From an uncultured Prevotellaceae bacterium (GTDB lineage: Bacteria > Bacteroidota > Bacteroidia > Bacteroidales > Bacteroidaceae): DNA of 58,666 bases. Below, in pieces: positions 43,355-52,219 of this stretch. Under the pieces are notes generated by a model. It ran no database searches. It was given only the letters and a program-made list of their open reading frames with translations, and was not told the DNA's origin. The stretch lies in the NCBI GenBank assembly GCA_902789415.1, contig CADAOD010000016.1, forward strand, positions 1 through 58,666. Direction: 5' to 3'. Made by a program: the position numbers and the translations under genes. Every line of letters begins with the position of its first letter. The first letter of the stretch is position 1.

Positions 43355-44500
43355 TCATTTGTATTTACAAGGACATTTAAATAGTCCAAGTTCCTCATAT
43401 ATGGATATGGGAGGGCAAAGACTTTGCAACGCACATTCTTTACATGTTTCTTTCTTCCTTCTTGTATAATACCACATACAATTATCATCTTTAATCCATT
43501 GATTAACTATAAATGCTAAGTCTTGTTCGTATACAGACTTGATTCTATGACCTAAACACGATACACTACCATCATAATCAATGGTTAGATGACCATAAAT
43601 GCTAGGATTGATATAGTCTGCTAATTGACATTCGTATATTGTTTTTCTTGTAAGTAGTATTTCATCTTCGGATAGAAGCATTTGATGCAATAACTTTGTG
43701 TTATCTTGATTTGTTGACAGTATTGGAAGATATACTATACTATCTATTCTATGAAGCTTTTCTAAATCATTTGTTTTACTAACAATGGCTTTCACCCATA
43801 TATGATTGTTATTAAGTAGTTTTAGTTTCGTAGCTTCAGTAGAATTATCAACTAATACTTCTAAATAGTAATTACTATATTTATCCATTAATTCCAATGA
43901 TGTAGTAATGTTGAAAACATCAAATAGAACTCTATGTATAATCTGAATCTTACGTTTGTTGGTATATTCTAAAAACTTGCATAGTGTCTTTTTATCTGAT
44001 TCTCCAGCCAAAGTGATACTCTCTAAGTATGGAAAGTAAGATAGTTGCTGTAGTATATAGTCTAAATCTACATTATCATTATTATATTGGGGGTATTCTA
44101 ATTGTAGAAACATCTCTACAGAAAGAATATCAAGGGAATTGTTTAATAGAATAGTTACTTCTCTCAAAAGTGAATTGGTGTAGGATTGTAGATTATACCC
44201 AAGTGCCTTTCTTTCTTTTTCTAAAGATGTAATAAAATCCAGTTGCCTACTATACATGAAGGGAAAGACTTTAGCGATATCAATATAATAGCCAAAAGTC
44301 TTGTTCTTGCATTGTTCTATAAAGTGGCAACAAGAATCGGAATCACTGATAAAACCCTGTAAAATTGTTTTTCGATCATGTACTGATAAGGGATTATTCT
44401 TTAAGTATATGTATTTTCCATTGGTAGTGTCGTATACCAATAATTCTTTTTTTGTACTTTTTAGATAGCAATGAGGATAAAAGTAAAAGATTCTGTTCAT
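43355..44500 (-). CDS. Pseudo-radical-SAM protein of a GG-Bacteroidales-type RiPP cluster
   Basis: The 381-residue protein is SPASM-like but lacks the CxxxCxxC cluster of true radical SAM enzymes. A Cys-rich C-terminus (CKECALQSLCPPISIYEELG then FKCPCKYK) and a LTIDYDGSVSCLGH block match the TIGR04150-like pseudo-rSAM partner of this system. It probably assists the maturase or binds the precursor. Its ATG overlaps the maturase stop by 4 bp. The region is AT-rich. Confidence 0.75.
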   Translation of the reverse strand: MNRIFYFYPHCYLKSTKKELLVYDTTNGKYIYLKNNPLSVHDRKTILQGFISDSDSCCHFIEQCKNKTFGYYIDIAKVFPFMYSRQLDFITSLEKERKALGYNLQSYTNSLLREVTILLNNSLDILSVEMFLQLEYPQYNNDNVDLDYILQQLSYFPYLESITLAGESDKKTLCKFLEYTNKRKIQIIHRVLFDVFNITTSLELMDKYSNYYLEVLVDNSTEATKLKLLNNNHIWVKAIVSKTNDLEKLHRIDSIVYLPILSTNQDNTKLLHQMLLSEDEILLTRKTIYECQLADYINPSIYGHLTIDYDGSVSCLGHRIKSVYEQDLAFIVNQWIKDDNCMWYYTRRKKETCKECALQSLCPPISIYEELGLFKCPCKYK

Positions 44501-45894
44501 TTTATTATAATCTGGTCTTTTAGTTGTTGTATGATGTTGGGGTGATTCTCTATATATGTAATTGTCTGCGATAGTATTAATGAGAACTTGTCCTTTGAAG
44601 TGAAATCATTACAAATTTCGTTATGAAAACACAGCAAGCATTTTGTACAACATAACTGCAGATAGCACTGTTGGCATTTCGACTTCTGTCTCGACAATTT
44701 GCTCATAAACTCTTTCGCAATGTTTTGTAAATCAATAGAAACCTCGCCATCACTATTTATATTACCTAGTGGATAATCACGATTAACTTTTTCGCATGGA
44801 TGTATTTTACCATCATAACTTACAAACATTCTTTTGGAGAAAGGAATGCATGTTCCGGTGGGTATTGTCTTTCTTTCTTCAAGTATGTTTATTTCTTTAT
44901 TAACCATATTTTGAAATAAAGAATTACAAAACTCTAGCACTCTTTTGTTGATAGGACTCTGGGGTAAAAGTTCATCGCTAAATCTTATTTTCTCGGGTAT
45001 TTCATATTTTGCTGTCATTGATTTAATTTTGACATAGTCCTTTGCGTCCTTAGTAAGGGGGTGTAAAGGACTGAAATTGGGAACTTTATTAAATGTCTTT
45101 CTAAACCAAGTAAAAATACTTTCTACATCGCTAACATTCGTGTAAACGGCATTATACCTAAAAGTTGAAAACCAATTTGGATATTTATTTTTTACTTGTT
45201 GTAAATTTGACATGACAATGTCAAATGATTCTTTTTTATCAATTGTTTTTCTGTAAATGTCATGTGGCTTGTCGCCGTCCAAACTTATAAGCATTTTAAA
45301 CTTATGCTTTTGGAGAAAATCGGCATGTTTTGCTAGTAATGTTGCGTTAGTGGTCATTGTAAAGGACAACTTTCGGTTTCGAAAGTCTTTAGTTTTTGCG
45401 TAATCAACGATTTCCTTAATGACCTTAAAATTCATTAGAGGCTCACCTCCATAAAAACTAATTGCAAAAGGCTCTAGTGGAGCTTTAGATTCTTTTTCTT
45501 CATTAAATAAACAGCATAGATAATCAAGTATCTTTTTTGCTGTTTCCAATTTAAGATGTCCATGACGTAGCCTTCTACTATCAAATGTACTATAGCCTTC
45601 ACCATAGCAACAATATTCACAACTTAGATTGCATGATGTGGTTGTTTCAAAAACAATCTGGGATAAATGTTTTAATGAGTTTTTTATGTAAAATTCATCT
45701 ATAATACCATCAAACTTTTCATAGTACGGATTTAGATACCCTCTTTTTTTAAAGGTCTCCCAAACATGATCATTAGAATTCCCTTTGATTAGTATTTCAT
45801 TATACAAAGAATTTGGTATAGGGATTAATGATTTTCCTTTTGGACTATATAGGTAGCAATTTTCGTTTTGAGTTTTGAATACTATAGGTTCCAT
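44497..45894 (-). CDS. Radical SAM peptide maturase (GG-Bacteroidales type)
   Basis: The 465-residue enzyme has the radical SAM cluster motif CNLSCEYC (C88, C92, C95) after ETTTS, a GGEPLMN motif and a C-terminal SPASM domain with many cysteines (GTCIPFSKRMFVSYDGKIHP then CEK; CQQCYLQLCCTKCLLCFH). This matches the TIGR04148-like maturases that modify short precursor peptides. It should bind one SAM-reactive and one or two auxiliary Fe-S clusters. The precursor gene lies 51 bp upstream and the pseudo-rSAM gene overlaps its end. Confidence 0.88.
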   Translation of the reverse strand: MEPIVFKTQNENCYLYSPKGKSLIPIPNSLYNEILIKGNSNDHVWETFKKRGYLNPYYEKFDGIIDEFYIKNSLKHLSQIVFETTTSCNLSCEYCCYGEGYSTFDSRRLRHGHLKLETAKKILDYLCCLFNEEKESKAPLEPFAISFYGGEPLMNFKVIKEIVDYAKTKDFRNRKLSFTMTTNATLLAKHADFLQKHKFKMLISLDGDKPHDIYRKTIDKKESFDIVMSNLQQVKNKYPNWFSTFRYNAVYTNVSDVESIFTWFRKTFNKVPNFSPLHPLTKDAKDYVKIKSMTAKYEIPEKIRFSDELLPQSPINKRVLEFCNSLFQNMVNKEINILEERKTIPTGTCIPFSKRMFVSYDGKIHPCEKVNRDYPLGNINSDGEVSIDLQNIAKEFMSKLSRQKSKCQQCYLQLCCTKCLLCFHNEICNDFTSKDKFSLILSQTITYIENHPNIIQQLKDQIIIK

Positions 45895-45945
45895 CTTGTT
45901 GTTAAATGGAAGGTCATTTATAGATGACCTTCCAAAGCTAAATCA

Positions 45946-46134
45946 TCAATCAATGTTCCAACTAGCAGCAGATTGAACATCGTCCATTACAACTTCACCT
46001 TTTTTGATAAAGGCCCAACATGGACATGAACAATTTCCAACTCCATACGATTTACCGCATTCTGCCGAGACCTTCATCTTGGCTTTGTGCTTTTTGTTTT
46101 GTTCATCGAGAATTGATAATTTAAGAACTCCCAT
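45946..46134 (-). CDS. RiPP precursor peptide of the radical SAM cluster
   Basis: The 62-residue peptide starts at 46134 (MGVLKLSILDEQNKKHKAKM), a basic leader like those of the GG-Bacteroidales family. The core region has four cysteines (C26, C35, C37, C39: CGKSYGVGNCSCPCWAF) and a tail of small residues (DDVQSAASWNID). The Gly-Gly cleavage site expected before the core is absent; instead VSAECG is seen. An upstream in-frame ATG at 46164 is possible. Position directly before the maturase supports the call. No exporter or C39 protease is in the window. Confidence 0.7.
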   Translation of the reverse strand: MGVLKLSILDEQNKKHKAKMKVSAECGKSYGVGNCSCPCWAFIKKGEVVMDDVQSAASWNID

Positions 46135-46191
46135 AATAATAGTATTTATGATCCGATTATTCATATGGTAATTATGCGCCGGACCTGTTAC

Positions 46192-46259
46192 GCTATAGAT
46201 TACCTTTGTATGTTCACTTAATCTTCAATAGACAATTTATAAATTCAATGCTATAGATT
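46192..46259. repeat. GCTATAGATT direct repeat 58 bp apart upstream of the RiPP precursor
   Basis: GCTATAGATT is at 46192-46201 and 46250-46259. The pair frames the likely promoter region between the gene at 46278 and the precursor at 46134; no TAnnTTTG in the right direction is evident. It may be a regulator site or chance. Confidence 0.35.
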
Positions 46260-46277
46260 CTCTTATGGAAATGTGAT

Positions 46278-46880
46278 TTATGACTTTCTAGTAACAAGAA
46301 CTGGCAGTTTAAATCCGGTGAAGACTTTTACGAATTCATATTCAGGCTTGCCATTTTTCTCGTAATATAATCTTACGGCACATTTCTCGTCTCCATCGGC
46401 ATTATCGCGTATCCAAAAGTACGCATTGCCTCCTCCAAATTGTGGCACTCTAACAAGTTTGTCTTTTTCTTTATATCCAGCTGACTGAATCCAAATGTAG
46501 TTGCTGTTGTTGCCTATACAAGAAGCACCATAAAAGGACTGCCCGGATGAACTAAAATCGCCTTGAAATCTGCATTTCTCAAATAACTCTTCAATTTGTT
46601 CTTTAGTAGGAATGTCAAATTCTGCGGCTTTTTCATAGGGGAGGTAACAATTGTTGCCTTTTTCGTCTTTCAAGAATTTGGAAGAAAACGCAGTCTTGCT
46701 TGGTAAACCCAGATCTACGAATTCTATATTATTGCATGATAAGTCAACAGTCACTTTGTCTTGACACTCTTTGTAACCATCGCGATAGCCATCTGCATAT
46801 GCCTGAGCAATGGCTTTCGCAATTATCTCGTTCGTTTTTTCTGCTGCATAATGAGCAGCTTTATCTTTTAGTTCATTCAT
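46278..46880 (-). CDS. Cytoplasmic VDLGLPSG-type domain protein, paralogue of the gene at 49822
   Basis: The 200-residue protein has an N-terminal helix (AAHYAAEKTNEIIAKAIAQA then YADGYRDGYKEC) and a domain starting FVDLGLPSKTAFSSK with DIPTKEQIEELFEKC and NYIWIQSAGY. This matches the VDLGLPSGLxWA-type/FISUMP-like domain of Bacteroidales proteins. There is no signal peptide. The paralogue at 49822 has the same two-part layout; the M16 peptidase gene lies between them. The start is set by the -7 box at 46911-46918. Function unknown. Confidence 0.65.
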   Translation of the reverse strand: MNELKDKAAHYAAEKTNEIIAKAIAQAYADGYRDGYKECQDKVTVDLSCNNIEFVDLGLPSKTAFSSKFLKDEKGNNCYLPYEKAAEFDIPTKEQIEELFEKCRFQGDFSSSGQSFYGASCIGNNSNYIWIQSAGYKEKDKLVRVPQFGGGNAYFWIRDNADGDEKCAVRLYYEKNGKPEYEFVKVFTGFKLPVLVTRKS

Positions 46881-46910
46881 AAACCGAATAGTTCGTTTCT
46901 TTTCAGTGGA

Positions 46911-46918
46911 CAAAGATA
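46911..46918 (-). promoter_or_regulatory. Promoter -7 box of the 46880 gene
   Basis: TATCTTTG on the minus strand, 31 bp before the ATG at 46880; the -33 element is weak. It excludes a longer reading frame. Confidence 0.55.
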
Positions 46919-46977
46919 CTACTTTTTTTGAAATGAAAGAAAAAATAGAGAAAAATGTTCAGAATAGATTAAATATT

Positions 46978-49800
46978 TTATCTTTCTGGTCGCATCAGGG
47001 TTTCTGTATGATGGGATATTTTAATGAATTGCTTCATGAACTTCTGTACCTTTTGTGGGGTGAGGTCTTCAATCGTTTTGCGCCTGGTGCGGTAGGTGTT
47101 GATACCGCGATTCTCTTTTGTCCAGATGAGGCCAAGCCAGAAACCGTTCATTGTCTTCTCTTGCTCGTTGAGCGTGTTTAGCAGGCTCTCCTTGGCATTG
47201 TGGAATATGGTGCTGTCGATGCCATCTGCCATGCTATTGAATGCATTCTTGATCAGCGTGATGACAGAATCGCACTTCTCGGGCTGCATCTCGCAATCAG
47301 CAGTAAAGCCTGTAAGATATTCGTTCTTGTTGCCACGAATCATATAGCTGTTGGCATAGCATCCATATGTAGCGCTATTATCCTCTCTAATCGTTCGGTT
47401 GAATATCTGATTAAGGATTTCGCACGCAGCCTGTTGTGTAAAGTCGTTTTCGAGAGAGTAGGAGATTGACTCCGTGAACCAGTCGATATTCACCATCGCT
47501 TTGGGCGTTTCCATCTTCCGGGTAAAGTGGCATATAGCATCATTTTTAAGCCACGTCTTGATGAATTTACCCTCGGGTAATTGCTTGCGATTAGGAATCG
47601 ACGCTAGGTATTGTTCTATCAACGGGCGTATTGTGGAATCGTTGTAGTTGCCTACGAATATAAACGTGTAGTTACGTGGAGCCGATGTCTGGTCTTGAAT
47701 GATAGAGAGCAGCCTGTCATAGTTTACTTTAGCCAGGTCATCTTCGGTAAAGAGCTTGAATCTTGGATGATGTCCGTATGATGTTACCGAAACGGAATCG
47801 GAGAAGGCGCTTTCAGGATCTGTCTTGCGGTTCTCCAGATAGATGGCCATATCTTTCATCGCTTTCTTGTAGGCAGTGGTGTCCTTACTTACATTGGTAA
47901 ATTCTGCATGTATCATCTGCATCAGAGTCTCGACATCGACTGGGTTTGCACTACCTGTAAAAGTGAATTGTCGCTGTGAAATGTTATTACTCAGGTTAAC
48001 CTGCTTGCCTGCCAATAGTTTCTCGATCTGCGATGACGTCAGACCGTTGTTGCCAAAGTCAATATTGCCAAACATATTGATGTTTGGATCATCGTCTTCG
48101 CCATAAAGCGTCCATCCTCCCTTGCCATAGGCCTTGAATAGAACTTGGCTATTGTCAATATTGGTGTGCTTAAGTAGTACTATGGCCCCGTTGCTAAGCG
48201 ATAGCTTGGTGTAACCTAGATCGGAGTAATACTTTTCTTTTACGATAGAACCCTTCTCGGGTAGTTCGTTCAAGAGTTTGGCTCCCTTCAGTTGGTCAAC
48301 GTATGCTGTGGTCTTGGCTTGTCTGCCTGCCATAAGTGCTGCTTCGAGTTCGCTTTCAGTTGGATAACAGGTGCCATCTTTCTCGATATTCCAACTGGCT
48401 ATGACCATATTTTCGTTGTCATCAGGGAGCAATTTCTTCATTCTGGCGTTCACCTCGTCTAGTGTAGTAGTGCTTACTATCTGCTTCATGATGGCAACGT
48501 AATCTTCTGCTGTCGACATATCGGTGCCATACAGGTAGTTTCTGTAGTACTCCTCAACCAAAGAACTGCTCTCACGCTTGTCTGCAGTCATCAGGAAATT
48601 ATCTAATTCCGAGATTCTTTCAGCCTTGTATCGTTGGTATTCCTCGTTGGTGAATCCGTAATCGACAGCTCGTCTGCATGCAGTTAGTAAATCAGTCAAC
48701 GCTTTGGCTTGCAAGCCATCCTTGGTGTCGCACGATATTTCGAACGCTCCCTTTGTGCTCGACAATAGATAGGTACCATCACTTACCGATGCTGAGAGAA
48801 ATGAGCAGTCCGGTTCTAGCGTTTCGTCGTCTAGTCGGGTGTTGAGCATGGTGAGTGCAGCATCGGTCTTTTGTGTATCTAGCCAATAACCAATATATTT
48901 CTTCTGGTCGCGCGTGTAAGGTTCGTGCTTGAATAATAGGAATATGGAGTTGCTTTGTAATTCTTTGTCGCGATCGATGGAGTAGATAATGCCGGGGTGG
49001 TCTGCAACCTCCACTTTGGTCACTTTGCCTGATTGGCCTTTAGGCTTGATTCCTCCAAATAGTTGTTTGATTTTTGCCTCTATATCGTCTACATCGATGT
49101 CGCCTACTATCACCACGCATTGGTTCTCAGGATTATACCATTTTTCGTAATAGTCTCTTAGCTCCTGATGTTTAAAGTTGTCCACGATGTCCATCAGTCC
49201 GATGGGATTTCTCCTACCGTATTTGTTGTTTGGGTAGAGTATAGGTAGTTGTTGCTCGTAAATTCTTGATGAGGCGCTTCTGCGAGATCGCCATTCCTCG
49301 TGAACTACACCGCGTTCTTTCTCTATCTCGGTAGAGTCTAGCGATAGTCCATTAGCCCAGTCGTACAGCACAAGTAGGCAACTGTCAAGTTTCGCTTGAC
49401 CAATGCTCGTAGGAATATCGTCGATGTTGTAGACTGTCTCCTCGATACTGGTATAGGCGTTAACACCATCGCCGGCGCCTATGCTTTCAAAGAATCTGTC
49501 GACTCCATTGCCAGGAAAATGTTCGCTACCATTAAAGCACATGTGCTCTAGGAAGTGGGCCAGACCACGCTGGTTTTCTTCTTCCTGCAGACTGCCTACG
49601 CGCTGAGTTAGGTAGAAGCATGCTCTATTCTCAGGCCAATTGTTGTGCTTAATATAATAGGTTAGGCCATTTGCAAGGTGGCCGATCCTCACCGTTGTAT
49701 CCACCGGTATGAGCATAGAGTCGGTATAGCACGTTTGTGCTATACATTTAATTGGAAGGAGCAATATACAGAAATAGAGATATTTCAAAAGATTTTTCAT
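46978..49800 (-). CDS. M16 (insulinase/PqqL-type) zinc metallopeptidase
   Basis: The 940-residue secreted protein has a signal peptide (MKNLLKYLYFCILLLPIKCI) and the inverted zinc motif HFLEH (H82, E85, H86) with the third ligand E162 in EKERGVVHEEW. The four-domain M16 layout includes two PF05193-like domains and an inactive second half. It should act in the periplasm on peptides. A link to the nearby RiPP precursor is possible, but similar peptidases are widespread in Bacteroidales. It lies 21 bp behind the gene at 49822. Confidence 0.9.
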   Translation of the reverse strand: MKNLLKYLYFCILLLPIKCIAQTCYTDSMLIPVDTTVRIGHLANGLTYYIKHNNWPENRACFYLTQRVGSLQEEENQRGLAHFLEHMCFNGSEHFPGNGVDRFFESIGAGDGVNAYTSIEETVYNIDDIPTSIGQAKLDSCLLVLYDWANGLSLDSTEIEKERGVVHEEWRSRRSASSRIYEQQLPILYPNNKYGRRNPIGLMDIVDNFKHQELRDYYEKWYNPENQCVVIVGDIDVDDIEAKIKQLFGGIKPKGQSGKVTKVEVADHPGIIYSIDRDKELQSNSIFLLFKHEPYTRDQKKYIGYWLDTQKTDAALTMLNTRLDDETLEPDCSFLSASVSDGTYLLSSTKGAFEISCDTKDGLQAKALTDLLTACRRAVDYGFTNEEYQRYKAERISELDNFLMTADKRESSSLVEEYYRNYLYGTDMSTAEDYVAIMKQIVSTTTLDEVNARMKKLLPDDNENMVIASWNIEKDGTCYPTESELEAALMAGRQAKTTAYVDQLKGAKLLNELPEKGSIVKEKYYSDLGYTKLSLSNGAIVLLKHTNIDNSQVLFKAYGKGGWTLYGEDDDPNINMFGNIDFGNNGLTSSQIEKLLAGKQVNLSNNISQRQFTFTGSANPVDVETLMQMIHAEFTNVSKDTTAYKKAMKDMAIYLENRKTDPESAFSDSVSVTSYGHHPRFKLFTEDDLAKVNYDRLLSIIQDQTSAPRNYTFIFVGNYNDSTIRPLIEQYLASIPNRKQLPEGKFIKTWLKNDAICHFTRKMETPKAMVNIDWFTESISYSLENDFTQQAACEILNQIFNRTIREDNSATYGCYANSYMIRGNKNEYLTGFTADCEMQPEKCDSVITLIKNAFNSMADGIDSTIFHNAKESLLNTLNEQEKTMNGFWLGLIWTKENRGINTYRTRRKTIEDLTPQKVQKFMKQFIKISHHTETLMRPER

Positions 49801-49821
49801 GTGCGGTCATTAATTGTAAAA

Positions 49822-50427
49822 TTATCTCTTGACAATCATTACTGGTAGCAGAGCTTTATCTGCTTCTTTTTTCTCTATTGTTACAACTGGTTTTCCATCA
49901 TGAAGATCGCTTTTGATATATACTGATTTCTTTTCTGCGCCATCATCGTCGTCACGTAACCAAAAACGAATGCCCTGAGGTACATAATTACTATTAATAT
50001 ATTTCATGCCCTTATCATCAAAGGAGATCTGTTTTCCATTCTCACTTTTACAATATTTTCCGACAGGTTGTCTGATGTCATAGCCACCTCTGCCTATATA
50101 TCCCATAAGATGTTGCCAGTTACAATAATCAACCAGTTCATATACTTGTTCTTCAGTTGGAATATCAAAAGCCGATGCTTCTTCATAAGTTAGATATAAA
50201 GTATTCCCTTCTTCATTCTCTCTATATTTCGAAGACCATAGCAAACCACTGGGCAAGTCGAGGTCGACGAAATCAACATCTTCATATAGGTCGATATCAT
50301 ATTTTTCTGCGCACTCTTTATAACCTGTATTATAGCCATCAGCATATGCCTGAGCAATCGCTTTAGTCAGTAGCTCATTTGTTTTTTCTGCTGCATAATT
50401 AACAGCTCTTTCACTCAGATTTTCCAT
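49822..50427 (-). CDS. Cytoplasmic VDLGLPSG-type domain protein, paralogue of the gene at 46278
   Basis: The 201-residue protein has an N-terminal helix with YAAEKTNELLTKAIAQAYAD and GYNTGYKEC, then DFVDLDLPSGLLWSSKYREN and DIPTEEQVYELVDYC. Similarity to the 46278 protein covers the whole length. No signal peptide or catalytic motif is seen. The start MENLSERAV (50427) is chosen by the paralogue and by the -7 box at 50458-50465. It leads the transcript into the M16 peptidase gene. Confidence 0.65.
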   Translation of the reverse strand: MENLSERAVNYAAEKTNELLTKAIAQAYADGYNTGYKECAEKYDIDLYEDVDFVDLDLPSGLLWSSKYRENEEGNTLYLTYEEASAFDIPTEEQVYELVDYCNWQHLMGYIGRGGYDIRQPVGKYCKSENGKQISFDDKGMKYINSNYVPQGIRFWLRDDDDGAEKKSVYIKSDLHDGKPVVTIEKKEADKALLPVMIVKR

Positions 50428-50457
50428 ATTCATATTCTTTAGTTTGTAATTATGTCG

Positions 50458-50465
50458 CAAATTTA
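50458..50465 (-). promoter_or_regulatory. Promoter -7 box of the 49822-M16 transcript
   Basis: TAAATTTG on the minus strand; the -33 element is unclear. The ATG at 50427 follows about 30 bp later. Confidence 0.5.
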
Positions 50466-50535
50466 AAGCAAATATTTGAGAAAACGGGAATTAACTGCCT
50501 GATTTTTACAAAAACTATAACTCCAAAGCCTTTTG

Positions 50536-50967
50536 TTATTGTCTATTTGCGATTTGCTTAATGTAAATGTACCGGGGATAGTGGCCAAGCACTGTTAGAG
50601 TAACGGGACATATCCAGATTTCACGGGTAAAACCTTCAAAACCATAGACGTTGTAAGTTGCACCAGCAAATAGGCCAGAGTATTGTTTTACACACTCGAA
50701 GTAGCCATTCAAGTCTGTGCGTCGTTTCTTGCTAGGCCGTACAAGTACACGCACACGATTTTCTTTCTTAGTATCAAGGAAGGTGAGCAGATGGTTGGAC
50801 CCTGCCACCATAGCGAGATTGTATCGATCGCCAGGCCATGGCATATCGATGTACCACATTTTGTCGTCAAAGACAAACTTGAGGTCGTAAACACTGTGAC
50901 GGAAGCCACACATTCCTTTTGCATAAACCCATGAGAGTTTAGCATACATGATTGTACGATTAAACAT
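50536..50967 (-). CDS. Hypothetical protein, 143 aa
   Basis: The protein is beta-rich and aromatic: FRHSVYDLKFVFDDKMWYID, LLTFLDTKKENRVRVLVRPS, REIWICPVTLTVLGHYPRY. It has no signal peptide and no recognised family. It has an exact consensus promoter of its own (51018-51048), so it is not simply the tail of the operon upstream. Function unknown. Confidence 0.6.
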   Translation of the reverse strand: MFNRTIMYAKLSWVYAKGMCGFRHSVYDLKFVFDDKMWYIDMPWPGDRYNLAMVAGSNHLLTFLDTKKENRVRVLVRPSKKRRTDLNGYFECVKQYSGLFAGATYNVYGFEGFTREIWICPVTLTVLGHYPRYIYIKQIANRQ

Positions 50968-51017
50968 TTAGAACAAAAATTAGTGAAACGCTTTTGGGAG
51001 TTTCCCAATTGCGGGTG

Positions 51018-51048
51018 CAAAGGTACAACATTATTTTGAAATCTCAAA
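51018..51048 (-). promoter_or_regulatory. Consensus promoter of the 50967 gene
   Basis: TTTG (51045-51048, minus strand), 19 bp, TACCTTTG (51018-51025): the full Bacteroidota consensus. Confidence 0.8.
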
Positions 51049-51121
51049 ATTTCGTAAAATATTAACAATCAATCACTTAACTATTTGGCACATTTTTTGC
51101 TATTTTCGATTTTGAGAGGAA

Positions 51122-51550
51122 TTACCACCTATATTTGCTTTTTAGCTGTTTAAATACAGGTATGTCGCAGACAGAGGCAAACAGTAAAATGCAAGCCCTT
51201 ACTTTTATAGCATCCTGACCGAATATGTCATATACCGACTTCTCATTATTGAGCACGGCTTCAGATATTTCTACCAATCTATCCCTCAAAATTGGATGCT
51301 CGATGTAGGCCTTGGCTTCTTCGCGTCCATTTAAACCATAGTACTGGGATATTTCAGACTTTCCCAATCCTTTCATCTGTGGGAATACATACCATATCCA
51401 GTGGCTGCGTTTATGACCATTCTTCACTTCCTGAAGAGCTTCCGCGTAGGTGGCGGTACCTTCATAGATACCACCATTATCCTGCGCATGCACGAATCGC
51501 AGCAAATTTCGCTGGCGTGCCTCTGATTGTTTATTGTCTATATTTTCCAT
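51122..51550 (-). CDS. DUF1810 family protein (first copy)
   Basis: The 142-residue protein matches DUF1810: LLRFVHAQDNGGIYEGTATY, ALQEVKNGHKRSHWIWYVFP, QMKGLGKSEISQYYGLNGRE and EAKAYIEHPILRDRL. A second copy is at 53972 with the same EEAKAYIEHPILRERL block. The family is uncharacterised; its operon neighbours here (macrodomain-like, NADAR-like) point to ADP-ribose or NAD-derived chemistry, an inference. Its ATG directly follows the stop of the macrodomain-like gene. Confidence 0.85.
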   Translation of the reverse strand: MENIDNKQSEARQRNLLRFVHAQDNGGIYEGTATYAEALQEVKNGHKRSHWIWYVFPQMKGLGKSEISQYYGLNGREEAKAYIEHPILRDRLVEISEAVLNNEKSVYDIFGQDAIKVRACILLFASVCDIPVFKQLKSKYRW

Positions 51551-52216
51551 TTAGCCTATAATGTCCCAGAAAGATGCTGGGAGTGAAACGTTTGTTAGAT
51601 CGCGGCAGATTTCAAACATTGGTGCAACTTCTGCCTCCGAGAATCCGGCAATGCCACAGCCTATGGGAGTGACAAGGAAATGCTTCTCAGGATGGGCTTT
51701 GGCAAATTCGCAGAATTCTTTCACACATTCCTCCATTACGCCTAGTCCACTCATCGAATTAATACCATAGCTCTTTCCCTGTAAACCATTTCCCTGCCCC
51801 ATTATGGCACCAAACATCTCATAAGCCACTCTAGCGGCTCCACCATAGTGCAGGCCTTGAGCATTGGAACCAAATACGAAGACTTCGTTGGCGCCAAGTC
51901 GAGTGATATGGTCGGGTGTTATGCGACTCTCCGGATTGTTGGGAGATGCTTCGATCTTTGCAAGTTCTTCTGCTTCGACGATGGGAAGCTGTTTCTTCCA
52001 TTCCTCCAGAAACTCCTTCATACTGTATTTCAGTTCTTTTAGTTCGCTCGATTTGAACACACCACTCTTGGCTACATACTCCTCAATCTTCTTGCGGAGC
52101 GTAGCCTCTGTCTTGTATTTGGCCATCTTCTTGGGATCCAGCTTAAAGGCGAATGACCTTCCTGTTTTCTTCCCGTTGATAGTCTCGAATTTGATTGCTG
52201 TGATTTGTATTTCCAT
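51551..52216 (-). CDS. Macrodomain-like protein with N-terminal extension
   Basis: The 221-residue protein has a helical/lysine-rich N-terminal region of about 95 residues (AFKLDPKKMAKYKTEATLRK) and a C-terminal domain closely similar to the stand-alone 28048 protein: NEVFVFGSNAQGLHYGGAAR, GNGLQGKSYGINSM, FLVTPIGCGIAGFSEAEV. It is predicted to bind an ADP-ribose-like ligand in the Gly-rich loops; confidence in the fold is moderate. It sits between the TPR gene and a DUF1810 gene with no gap. Confidence 0.7.
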   Translation of the reverse strand: MEIQITAIKFETINGKKTGRSFAFKLDPKKMAKYKTEATLRKKIEEYVAKSGVFKSSELKELKYSMKEFLEEWKKQLPIVEAEELAKIEASPNNPESRITPDHITRLGANEVFVFGSNAQGLHYGGAARVAYEMFGAIMGQGNGLQGKSYGINSMSGLGVMEECVKEFCEFAKAHPEKHFLVTPIGCGIAGFSEAEVAPMFEICRDLTNVSLPASFWDIIG

Positions 52217-52219
52217 ATG

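Noticed and set aside
46199-46206. Rightward -7 box TACCTTTG at 46200
   Set aside because: No gene follows on the plus strand and no -33 element is at the right distance.
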